A program made the position numbers and the translations under genes. A stretch of 64,000 bases of DNA from Toxoplasma gondii ME49 (lineage: Eukaryota; Apicomplexa; Conoidasida; Eucoccidiorida; Sarcocystidae): positions 3,755,662 to 3,819,661 of the forward strand of contig NC_031474.1 of the NCBI RefSeq assembly GCF_000006565.2, in the 5' to 3' direction. Of the stretch, positions 36,195 to 47,677 are shown in pieces. Each line of letters begins with the position of its first letter. Within the stretch, counting starts at the first letter, position 1. The notes under the pieces were generated by a model that did not search any database, was not told the DNA's origin, and worked only from the letters and a program-made list of their open reading frames with translations.

Positions 36195-38459
36195 AATATG
36201 CAACATAACCACACAGATCACGCTCATGGATTCAGTGTCGAGGTCTACCTGATTCTCAGTCTCGCTCCGTGTCTTCGAGGCAAGTGGTACTTGTTTCATT
36301 CGTGATTCTTTCGAGAAGGCGAAACAATGTCCGATTTGAATCAACCAGAACACAACGATGTGTGTCTTGTCGCCTTGTATTTCCTCCTGAACACCCGTTG
36401 GGCCGTGAGAAGGACACTCAGACAGGAAGAAATGATAGGCCGCGATCAGCGTGTGTCCTTCAGAAACGCTTGTGTAGCGCGGAACACAAGACGCGGGTAT
36501 TGTGCAGCACAAGGAAAGTCGCTCTGTCCTCACAGATCGCCGACCAGGATTCTGAGTACCTTTTGCACGGGAAAGCGTAGATGGATATAACCGGAAAAGT
36601 TGAAAATTGGACGTAAAACGTGCTGACGGTCTTAACATTTGGAATGTCGAAATCGTTTTGCAGCGCCACTGCAGGAGCCGCCGCCCGACAGACCTGCAAG
36701 CAAGTCAAGGGAGAGTTTGACAGATTCAGAACACCAGCGAAAACCTTCAGGTCAGTGTTTATGTTGCGTTCCTGCCTCCTGCAACAGCGCGGTTTGTTCG
36801 CAAGGTGCGTGACGGCTTTGAATTGGAATCAATCGTCCGCGGCTTCTTACAAACTGGACAGAAGCGCCGGGGCGCTGTCGCCACGGAACAGTTACTGTTT
36901 GATACGCAGACGTGTGAAGCTTAGAGGACTTTGGCATCTGCTGAGTGCCGCCTTCTGACCTAGGCAGAAAAGAGACAGAAACAGCTTCGAGAAGTGGTTA
37001 GAGTGCGGCACGAGGTGTCCTGTTTTAAGACATCGTGGCTGCGACGCCACAGAGACGGCACAAACAAACTGCGACTTCTCAGTCTCTTCGGCTGGCTGGT
37101 GTTATTGACTTATCATTAAGTGCAAATGTTCACCTTTTTCTGTCGGTGGCTTTCGCCGGCGAAGCGCTCCTGCAGCAGCGGAGCTCGCTCTTGTTCCGGT
37201 TCTACGGAACTACGGGAAAGACGATTTCCGCAGCGGTGTAGCCGGAAAAAACCGGTTAATGCAATCCTGCTCGAGTAAACTAACAGCGAGACTGTATCTT
37301 GACAATGCAGTTCCACAGGCACACACCAAGCCATCAGGAACAGTCCCCGCATTCCGTGTTTCTTATCTACCACATTTGGCTGGCGTGTCCGCGGACGACA
37401 TCCCGCACGGTCCGTTCCACAGCCTTACGCTGCGGTTCCGCCGAGGTGTGGAGACTTGCATCGGCGCAACTTAAGGAGTGTTTATTGCTCAAACATGTCA
37501 GGTGCCTGGGCTTGCTGCATGCCAGTTGTACAACTGAATTCTTAGCTGTAGAACTAAACGCAGGACTTTGCACACGTAGTGCCGGTCTCCTACTAAGTTC
37601 AAACGTGTGTCGCAAGCTGCCACTCGCGTATCTTGAAGCAGCGTGCTATCCAAGGCGTGGTCGCAAACTGCATCGACTAAGAATAAGTTGGAAGTTGTAA
37701 CGAACGGCACCGTCGATCGAATGCCCGGTTTTTCACCGAGCAGATTGGCGAACGCGCGTCAATGGTCGGCATCGCATGAACGTCCCGAATTCCACGCGAG
37801 AGGTTCGTCAGACAAGCTGAAACAAATTCACTTCGTTCATCTGGAAAACTCCCAGAAATGAAGCTGACGACACTGGCATACGCCGACTCATTCCCCGAGA
37901 AAAACAAACAGTCTGGAAACTGGAGTGCCGCCGCGTCAGAAATGCCGATTTATTGAACACAGGACAGCGCACACTGTGACGAACACAAATCACGTAGCAC
38001 CTGTAGAGGCTTTTAGCTGCATCTGAAAAACATACGTGAGTGTTGTCTTGCTTCGTTTCAAAACGACTAAACGAGCTGCAGCACCGTGGGCAGTCGTCGC
38101 AGTTCCGCAGGCGCGATATGACGTAATATGGGCAAAGTGCTAACGATGTGACAGATTGTCACACATTTCGCTTGACAGTGATAGACAAGAGAGGCTAGAA
38201 ATTGATGCACACGAACAGAAACAAATTGTGTAAACACCGAATAAAGCCGCGCATAGTTTCCAACATGGTGGATTCGTGCTGCTGTCCGGAGACCTTTGAT
38301 GCAGATCTGCAAGTAGAGGTTCCGTTTGACGGGCGAATTGCCCTTCCTCTGCATTACCTCAGTGCTGCTTTTCCCTGCTTCGTTACACCAATAGAAAACA
38401 GAGCACGTTCTGGTATGTGCGATCTGGACCAGCGCAATCTGCTCAAAGCGTCAGTGCTC

Positions 38460-41400
38460 CTACTCCATCCACATATCACTATCGTCATCCACGGGCACCA
38501 GCGTTTCCTTCTCCTCTTCCATGACCACTTTGGTCGCCCCATCGTCCGCTTCGTACTCTATCTCCGCGGATGGGGATCCGACACTGGAGCTGAAGAGCAG
38601 ATAAACAGACACCCGGAGGCTCATCGTGTCGGATACTAAACATCCCTATGCCTGCGCAAGATGAAGCAGCACTGCCCCAAGGGTAACTTCCATTTCAAAA
38701 ATTATCGCGTGCGAGCAGTTTCCCCTGTACACCCTGTTTGTAGAATTCGTTTTCTTGGCCCGCAACGACTGCCATATCGCGTTGCACCCAATGATCTTTG
38801 AGAAAATCGATCGCGCAGACAAGGTAGCGTGGAACAACTTCATGCTTCTGGGCTTGCTGTGTCTCCCCATCCCTACACAATTCGACCCTCACTACAGTCA
38901 AACGCGACTTCTGATACCGCCTCATTCGTACAAGGCGACACAACCGCTTTTCTGATAACCTTACCTCAAATAGTAGTGGTAACTGGCTCCTCCAGCTGCG
39001 CCAAGCAGTATCAGACCGCCGATGACGCCACCCGCAATAGCCCCAGCTATGCCACTGCCTGACTCTTTCTTGGACTGTTCTCCCTCTTCGTTCGTCGGCG
39101 TCTCGTTTTCATCAGAACCTTCAGGAAGTGGGCGCTGGTTTGGCTGTTCCGGACCGGTGGCGCCAGGCGCACCAGGAGTCGTTCCCTCCGAAGGCACCGG
39201 ATTTGTCTCGCCGCAGCTGCATGCTTTCGTTTCAAACGTTGGGAGGTCGCAAGGCTTGTTACGATAATCGAACTTGACTGCTGCATGTCTAGCCTGGTAG
39301 CCCATCGGGCACACGCACTTGTTCCAGTCACTCCAGACGTACGTGCAGGAAGCTGGCAACAATCCACACACAAAAAGCAAAAGGTCGATTAACCACACTG
39401 TCAAACTACAGGAACGTCAGTAAGCAGCCGCGGGTCTACGGTTGGATAACCATCTCTCACTTCCGACGGTATCGCGTGTCAACTGTTCAGAGATGTTCGT
39501 GAGAGAGCAAGTGCCTTACCTCCACAAGCAGGATACGAACACGGCTCATACTCGACGTTTTTGATTTTTAAGTCTTCCGGAAGAGCCTCATTCTGCTGAT
39601 CAATGGTGCGTCCGCCGAATTTAGCCTCAACTAGACTTTTCCCGCGCCTGCGCTCTCGCACTCCGTCGCCGCACGTGACACTACATTCCCCCCACTCTGC
39701 CCACTCCCCCGGTCGTTCATCCACAGGACACGCTTGAGGATTGCAAGTTATCGTTTCCGTCCGCCCACCAGGATGCTGCTGCTCGCAGGATAGTCCTCCA
39801 TGTTGTTGGTCTTCATTCCAAGGGTTCCTCGACCTCGTTTTCAGTCCACCACCACATGAGACCGAGCATGTACTCCATTCTTCAAACTGACCGCAAGTTG
39901 CATTAATTGGACACGGTGAGGTATTACATGCTTCCTCCTGTCGTAGATCTGTCCCAGGCCACAGTTTGGACACGAGCGATTCGTCACTTTCTCCGTTCTG
40001 CGACCCCAGTCCTGGTGGCAGTGCGTTTCTCACTCGATGCCGATTGCCACCGCCACACGTGACAGTGCAGTCGCTCCATGCAGCCCATTCTGGGGGAGTT
40101 GGCGGTATAGTTATGCAAGGAGCAAGAGTTGCTTCTTCTGTCTGCTCCTGTAACACCGGCGGATCCTGATTTTCACACCGACGGCCTGCCCCCTGGGGTG
40201 GTGGGTCATTGTAACGCGTTCGCTCTCGCTTCCTTGTGGCATTTCCGCAAGACGCGCTCCAGGCGGACCACTCTCCCCAGACGCCACATCCAGCGTCAAC
40301 AGCACATACCCCCGCACTGCATTCACGAATTTCTTCAAGTCCGCCTTGTTCCACGCAAGTCCTTCCCATGGGCGCAGGGCAGTCCGGACATGTTGGTGTT
40401 CCAGGTTGCGGAGCAGAAACCTCAGTTCGCGTCCTGATTTGGCTTCCGTCACCGCAGGATACACTGCAGGGGCTCCATGCGGACCAATCCGAGCAAATGG
40501 CATCCTGGGGGAGTGTCTTACAAACCTCTTTAAGCATCGGTTTAATCGCCGTCGCGAGCTGCCCCCAGTCAGCCCGAAGATACAGGGGACACGGACTGTC
40601 ATCATCGCTCGTACCACTGCACCCACACATGCTTCGGCACTCACTATGTTTGACGTAATGACCGACTGCAAGGACTGTGACGATGCCTCCAAGCTCACGA
40701 ATCTCCTTTGCCGCTCTCACGGTGCGAAAATCAGAATCCGATTCGCCATCTGTCATTCCAATCACTAGCTTCGGCACATGTTCGCGTCCTGGGCGCGAAC
40801 CTGTAAACAGAATTTGTTTGCAGGCCTTCAGTCCATCACTGGTGTTGGTACTGCCCTTTTTATACGGCATGTCTAGCACCGCATGCGCCGCGAGCTGCTT
40901 GTCAACCGCGTTCGGACTCTGTAGATCCCATTGCAGGTGAACGTCCGTCGAGTAAGTAACAACTGCATTGTTAACTTCTTCTGGGCCAATGGGCAACACC
41001 ATTAAAAAGGTGTGGAGGAACTGTTTTACTAGACGGAAATTCTGTATTCCTATGCTTCCAGACGAATCGATAAGAAAGCAAATGTCCAGCTGGTTGGTGC
41101 ACCCCTCTGCGGCTCCGATGGCACTCTCAGATTGAATCACATCTTCAACGCCTTCAGGAACGAGCACACACATATCCCACAAAGAACAGCGACAACATGG
41201 GTATAATCATGGCATATGCGGCCACTACACGCAGCAGCATGATCCCTCTGTGCGTAGTCACCTCGAAGTCTTCGCCGGTGAAGTCACGAAAGTTAAAAAC
41301 AGAAAATACAAGTCTCTTGGGGGAGGACGCCGACTGCGGCTCCACGGTAAATAACTTCCCATACGTCTAGTGCGGGAGAAGCCAACATCAACAACACGTA

Positions 41401-41724
41401 GCTGCAGAAGCCAGCAACCACAAAACATGCTGAATGCCGTTTACTGTTCAAGAGAGACTACCACACTCTCCGATATACAATGGCTGCTGCTGCCCATCTT
41501 CGAAGAGAGGGAGACGAGACGCTACGAGATACACAATCGAGGTACACTGTTGTCGTCACCTTACCTGAAGTATCGACACCGTTTGCGTCGCCTCCTCGAC
41601 TCGTGTCGTACCTTTTTCGTAAGGCATCCACAATACTCCACCCTCCACCTGCCACTTCGCTCGGCCACATCCACATACCGCAAGCGAACATCAGACCGAA
41701 AACGGCCTCGCGTTGGAGTCTCAT
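38460..41724 (-). CDS. MIC2: Microneme adhesin MIC2 (TRAP family), four exons, intact
   Basis: Minus-strand exons are 41724-41565, 41151-39520, 39352-38965 and 38589-38460, with phases 1, 1 and 2. They sum to 769 residues, the length known for T. gondii MIC2. Residues 1 to ~24 form a signal peptide, followed by a propeptide. The integrin-like A domain (~74-270) carries the MIDAS residues Asp82, Ser84 and Ser86. Thrombospondin repeats start near 276, 345, 409, 478 and 536, and a divergent sixth near 600 lies in exon 3 (VWSDWNKCVC). An acidic, Pro-rich stalk follows. The membrane span (~698-722) contains Ile-Ala-Gly-Gly, the type of site cut by rhomboid protease. The 43-residue acidic tail has the penultimate-region Trp that couples the adhesin to the actin-myosin motor. 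MIC2 is stored in micronemes with partner M2AP, bridges host receptors to the glideosome, and is shed during motility and invasion. No frameshift or missing key residue was seen. Confidence 0.97.
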
Positions 41725-44700
41725 TGTGAAAACAACTGCAGCAAATGTCGCGAGGCGAACCAAACAACCGAAGTCCACGATCGGGACGAGCACCCAAAAT
41801 GAGAGACGCCAAAGGGCGGGCCGGAAAAAACAAATGATAACCGCTGAAATCGAGTAGACGACGTTGCACCTGACAAACGAAACTCATGAGCACGGTTTCG
41901 TTATTCGAACAACTCGGCATACCATGCGGCGTCGTCTCTGAAATCGACGTCGCGTCGATCCGGCTGTCACACTCGGCCTTGGCGTTGCTTGCAGATAAAG
42001 CTGGACGGTCATTTGAGACGCGACACTGCTAAGAGGAACTGCAGAAAGCGTGCGCACATCATCGTTAATCCCTTTTTGGCGCCAGCAGCCTCAGTTTCTC
42101 CAATGCTGAGTGTGGTATACGTCGTCGTTGAGTTGCGATTTAAGGTCGCTCTGGAGAGGACACTAATGAAGAACAGCATTGTCGAGGTAGACTGCAGATA
42201 CTTGCTAAGCGTCATCTCGAATAAGCGTATTGTTATATCCGCTGGTCCCTAGGCGAGAACGTGGTCGTCATTCAGATCATGCAGAATTTTCCCGTAAAAA
42301 AACAACTGTGACGTCCTGGGATAATTTTCTTGGCAACGGTTTTTGTGGGGTGCGATGTCTATGATACAAGCATAAGCGACGGCACGGTGGTGGGCAACAA
42401 GGAGGAGACGAAAGGAGAGTAACACGGGTACGTACTCAATGTGGGATTTGTTTGGCTGTCGGTGTTTCGTAGACCTGACAGGTGACTGCACAAAAGCAAG
42501 CGCTTTCGACGCTGTTGTAACACTGGTTGAGCGCGTCTGCGGCACGCAGATGACTGAGGTAACTTTCTGCTAGTTTTAGGCAAATGGCAAACTTGTTATT
42601 TTCAGTTTCTGCGTTACAAAGGAATTATCTCCTGTGGGTAGAGTGTCTTAAATTACAAGTTTTGGCAAAGAAAGCGTTGTGGTGAAGCAAGCGAGCGCTC
42701 TTTTGACATAACGAATGTAGTCGTCAGCTTGTACAGTCTCATTTAGAGTTAATCAATCTCACTGGCACGGACGAACACTATGCGTTCAATATAGAGTGCT
42801 CGTGTAGCCTATGAAGCTAGTGTACGAGTAACAGTGCCGGCAACGTCGCTCAGGAAGCACGAGTTACATTCAACTACTGGTTAACAGATTCCTTCAGCAG
42901 TTGTCTTTCTGCATGTCGCAATAACCGTGCTGGCTGCGTCGTTATTCACCACGAAGTCGTATTCGGCGCAGAGTCAGAACTGCTGAACGAACGTCTCCAA
43001 CAACTGCGGATGCAAGTCCACTCACAGCAGGACTCGCGTAGCGCTGACGGCCTCCCACACGACCCGTTCCTGGTGTAAACTTGCATTACGGCTTTTTTTG
43101 ACCATGTACCGAAATCCACCACCTCTTCGTTATATCTGCAAGGCTGGCAATACCCCAAAACAACTTCGCATCAGGAATGCCGAAGGACAATACGTTGGTA
43201 CCGTGGCACACAAAGGGCGCTACCTCTCGGCCACCACACACTCCACTGCTCTGAAAAACAGTAGGACATGGGAGCGGAACGTGGCGTACAACAGCAGAGA
43301 AAACCGTTTCACGCCTAGCAATGGATCCACTCGTTCGTGTTTGCATATCTCAACACATTGTCGAGGTTCGTGCCGACCACAATTGCTTCACAAGGCAAAT
43401 CCTGCCGTGCACCAACTCGTTGGCATATGTTTTGCAACTTGCCCGCGGTGGAGTAGAGCATACCAGTTGGATCATGGAAAATGCACAATCACGTTATTTG
43501 TGGCTTTGAACAACACTACATCGTTGTCCTCTCCCCTCGCCTATCCGTACAATTGGTTCCTTCTGTCGTGCTAGGCGCGAATCAACAAGGTGTTACCGCT
43601 GCAAGGTTAAGCTCATTGATGTCGCTTGGATATGAATCCATGGTACGCGTTTGCAGCGACATCCTCTCAACATCAGGCTGTGTATGTCGCTCTGGTGTAT
43701 CATCCCCTAGTTTGTTGTTCGCCTCTTCACATCCCAACTGAGTGCGAGACTCACTGGCGAGACAGAGGCTCTTTGAGATAGCGCCAGAAAACCGTAGCGT
43801 TCGAGGCATTTGAGCAATGTGGACTTGCAAGTGGAACAAACTCCGTCGCCGCAGCCGACAGACACTAAAACCGAATCGTATGCTACTTGAGGTAACGATG
43901 ATAGAAATGATACACCAAATGTGAGATATAGTTTTTACCTCCTGCACAAGATCGCACAGAGACATGCGCACCAAAGAAGTTAATGAAAACTCAGGACACC
44001 ACCGAAACCAATAACAGCAACTCGTGTAATTAACCAACCAGTACCCTCAGGATGTGCGATAATCATGCTAGGATTTCATCGATGGTACATTGCCAGACGC
44101 AGACCACCCAGTACCGAGTTGAGACAAGATATGTTGAGTAGGTTGTCGGGAGGTAAGTCACCGTGAGGTGTGTGGCGGATGCATAACGGGAAACCCTACA
44201 ACGCCAGGCAACGTGCGCGCCGACACAGTGCTTCTGCAACGTGTCGCTTTCCTCAGGCGCTTTCTTCAATGAGGACGGGTTTTGCATTTTTGTAGCACTC
44301 CAGCGTGTTTCCAAGTGATCTTGCGCGGTTGCGTGACTGATTTGATGCTTTGATTGATTGAAATCAATACTGGCACCGAAAGACCTTTGAGTAAAGTGAA
44401 GATCGGAGGTAGTGATACGGCGCATCTGTCACGCCAGTTGTGCATGTTTGTGCTGTTTCTTTGTCATTCAGGGGTTGATCCACCGGATGATGCGGCTCTC
44501 GACGCACGCGTATACCGCGGCACTTCAATTATATTTCGGAATCGATTTTTTTTCGCTGGCGACAGACTGCTTCTTTTTTCCAGGTTCATTCCTTTACGGA
44601 CGAACGCGACCGGAGGAAGGAACAGTATATCAGTGGCATCGGAGTAACCGGTGTCGACGCTCGAGCAAAATACCACACAAACGAAACGGATGCGTACCAT

Positions 44701-45130
44701 CAGAAACAGGTGGACGGCGCGCCGGTTGTGCAAGCAACCGTGTAGGAACAGTGACCGTAGGCATTTGCATTGTCACCTAAATCAAGAAAGGCTCGTAAAA
44801 CTGGGATCCGGTAAACAGAGACCTTCGTGATCTAAACCCGTCGTCCACCCCGTCTACCATCTCCCCAGGAAAGGCTTATGAATTGTCCTTTTTCTCAGGG
44901 ATAACGGTACTAATCGTGCGAATATATGGTTAGTCGCTTTTTCCTGCTGTCGTTCGCTGTAGGGCACTGCGTCGTTCGTGATTTCCGATGAGCATCACGA
45001 GGTTTTACAGACGTCGTACCCGTGTACATTTATACAGCGAGCAATTCAGGGACATCCCCCCGCGAACGAGTGCTCTTGTTTCAGACTAACAGGTGCGTAT
45101 GATGTGACGCTACATAGTGTGTGCAAGTAT
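41725..45130. other. 3.4 kb without a supported gene; MIC2 5' flank on the left
   Basis: The first several hundred bases must hold the MIC2 promoter and leader (transcription runs leftward). No exact TGCATGC box was noticed near the MIC2 ATG. Further right, a + frame from ATG 43104 (context GACCATG) has 156 codons but overlaps open frames in the other + frames and on -. An acceptor-like CATTCAG near 44470 precedes a short open + stretch. None could be linked into a recognisable protein. Confidence 0.45.
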
Positions 45131-46234
45131 TCACAATACCTGGACTTCTAGAGTCAACCAATTTCCTGTGTGGAAATACCACTCTGGTTCGTTGCGAGTC
45201 TGTCTCTTTTTCTGGCCGTGTTTTTTGCTGTGGTTGCGCCGTTGTAATTCGTGGGTCTTCTCGAGCAAATCTTCGCTGCGTCCTCTTGAGTGAGGCACAC
45301 CAACTGGTTTCCAGAATAAAAAAACAAAGTGGCACAGCAAACGGCCGACCGCTGCCTCGAACAGAATAAGTTCCCGTTGTCTTTTCATACTTTGCTACGT
45401 GCACATGCACGCTGCTCTGTCGTAAAGACTCCCGAGCTAGCACACCACAAAAAGCACGCGCGCGATTCTTTCTTTTGGCGAAATCTTTTCCGTTTTAGAG
45501 AAAAGACTCCGCCACCAGCCGTCAACAGTTAGATGATACCTCAAGAAAGCCGGCTCTCCGCCGAGTTCGACGTGGGCACAGCCTCGACCGAGCTACACTG
45601 ACCTGCTCGCGAGTTTCTCCTCGTGGTGGCCTGCCCGCCGAATTTTTTTCAGCTCTTCGATTTCCCAAGAAACCTCCCGCAAAAACGCGTTCACTTGGCT
45701 TGGTGCCAAAAACCTCTGGGCTTTTCTCTCTCCGCAAAGCAGGCACTTCTCACCTACTTTCTTAGAGCAAACCTCCCGTCTGTCGGCTGCGCCTGGCCCG
45801 GTTCCCGTGACCCCCCTGGCACTCTCGCCAGCAGTTCTCTGGTGAGTGCTCCTTGCCGAGAACGCCTTTCCCGCTGCTCCTCGAAAACGTGGTCTTCTCC
45901 TCTCGCTTCTGCGAAGAAAGAGCGCGTACACTGCTCTCGCGTCGCGCCTTTCGCCAATACCGCCGATGCTCGACTCTCGAACGACAGCCGCGGAAAGCCG
46001 AGTGCCCACTTTTTTGCCGAGAATACCGCTCGCACCGGGTGTACGTACACCTCGTGCCGGAGTGGCGTCGCGGCTTCGAGCGCCGCGGAGTTGCCACTGT
46101 ACTTCTTCGTGCGCGCGGCCGTTCAACCTGCGTTTCTTTTCTCTTCGCCGTCGAGAGCCACGGAAGACACCAGCCTGGACGCGCCGTCGCCTCGATCGCC
46201 TCGACACACAGAAGGAGCCGCAGACAGGAGACAC
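45131..46234 (-). other. Ambiguous GC-rich locus, possibly exons of an unrecognised gene
   Basis: The minus frame 46234-45593 is open for about 213 codons but contains no ATG. It ends in a charged, helix-like segment (residues such as APSQVNAFLREVSWEIEELKK) just before a GTCAGT donor at 45602. About 220 bases further down the minus strand, 45380-45131 is open in all three frames after an acceptor-like AACCAG. The + strand is equally open, with a strong acceptor (TTTTTTTCAG, 45651) and a strong donor (CTG|GTGAGT, 45842). Strand and frame cannot be settled from sequence alone. Confidence 0.3.
46038..46051. repeat. Perfect 14-bp palindrome GGTGTACGTACACC
   Basis: Fully self-complementary member of the GTGTA-TACAC family, in the ambiguous GC-rich locus. 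Confidence 0.65.
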
Positions 46235-47677
46235 ACACAGGGAGGGCGGTACCGGTTTCGTAAGATTCTCGACTGCCTCTCTTTCCTCTCCGACTCCACT
46301 CCTATGCTGCTCGTGGCAGAGACAAAAAAAGAGCGAGGAAACAACGGAAGACGATACTTAGAGAAGAAACGAAGGAAGCAGCAGCGCAAGAGGAACAGCA
46401 GAGCTCCAGCACGACATTAAAGAAGAGCGAAAAAGCTGGTCGAATGTATAAATTTATCTTAGTGTTCGTGTATGTGTATACACGTGTGTATATGTGTGTG
46501 AATACGGATATACACTTGCGGCGATGTATTGGGGACGCAAGCGAGACTTCAAGAGAGAGAGAGAGACCGCAGGGAAGGAGGGTGGCAAACTCCGCGAGGA
46601 AGTTTTGAGAGGTAGGGAAAAGTGGAGGCTCCTTGGGGATGGACGAGCTTCTTCGGCTCTGAAGGAAGAACGATGAGGCTCCTTTCCTCCTCGAGCTCTT
46701 CTCAAAGGACGACCGGGAGAAAGGAGACACAGTGACGGTAATGCGTGTCTCTGTCTGTTCTCGACTCTTAGTCTTTTATTCAGCTTCGGGATCTACGACC
46801 GCTGGAGGTCGCCTCGGCTTCGCTAGACTCGAGGGAGATCAGGAGACACACCCGGAGTTTCCTGCGAAGGCGAGGAACTCGGAGGAAGGGGAGACGAAAG
46901 AGGGAAGAAAGACGACAACAAGGCGAGTCGGACGAAGGAAATCGGAAGAGAAGAAGACACGAGCGGAGATTTGACGGCGCAGCGGAGGCATCAGCGATAA
47001 CGACAGCAGGGGCAGGAGGAAGAAGGTCGAGAGACTAGACAGAGAGGCGCCAGAGTGGGACAGGAAGAGAGACGCACAGACAGTGGAGAGCGGGAGAGAC
47101 TTTGACACTTGCCGAAGAAGAGCATCTCGGGAGCAAGAGACCTGTCTGTTCCACGAACGTTCGAACACAGAGATAAACGTTTCTCTCCACACAGGAGAAA
47201 CGCGTCGACTGTCACTCCAGGTTCTCCAAGTTTTTGCGGTGGCTCTTCGATCAACGGAGGGTGAGAGAGACGCCGTCACCTCAGGGATGCCCGTCTCCTG
47301 CCGGGTGGCCTTGGTCCTCGTTCGAGAGCAGTGCGCGTCTGATGTTTTGATTTTTTCTTTTCTTCTTCGTGTCGCCGCCGCCGCATTCGAATCTGGCGTC
47401 TTTGTTTCCTCTCTCTGCTTTCCTCCCCTCGTTTCCTCTGCTTCAAGGGTCCTCCTGTCTTTTTCCTGGAGAGTTTCTTCCGGGCTTCCTGCCTCTCAAC
47501 AGCGGTTTCTTCTGTTGCTTTGCCTCTGTGAGACAAGCCGGCGCTTCTCTTCGTCATTCTCTTTCTCTGTGCAAGACCTTCTCTCGTCGGTACCTCCTCT
47601 CTTCCTCCACCTTTCCCTCCTTACTCATTTTCTTCGCCTTCCTTCCTTTTTTCTCTCTTCCTTAAGTGCTCCAAGAG
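46235..47677. other. 5' flank of the cullin gene
   Basis: Purine-rich on + to about 47.1 kb, then pyrimidine-rich just before the cullin start (C/T-rich from about 47.35 kb). The + frame opening at 47083 starts with GTG and becomes Phe/Leu-rich low complexity, so it was not accepted. Likely promoter and leader. Confidence 0.45.

Larger units (their letters stand above)
33533..38459. other. 4.9 kb without a supported gene
   Basis: Upstream of the FHA gene and downstream of MIC2. Open frames are short, have no recognisable domains and occur on both strands. It contains copy C of the dispersed repeat and a (TA)17 run. The right end should include the 3' untranslated region of MIC2. Confidence 0.5.

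Noticed and set aside
40111..40768. Plus- and minus-strand frames overlapping the MIC2 A domain and first repeats
   Set aside because: Shadows of the confirmed MIC2 coding frame.
43104..43574. 156-codon + frame with good ATG context
   Set aside because: Overlapping frames on both strands are also open, and no family resemblance was found; kept only as a note in the gap description.
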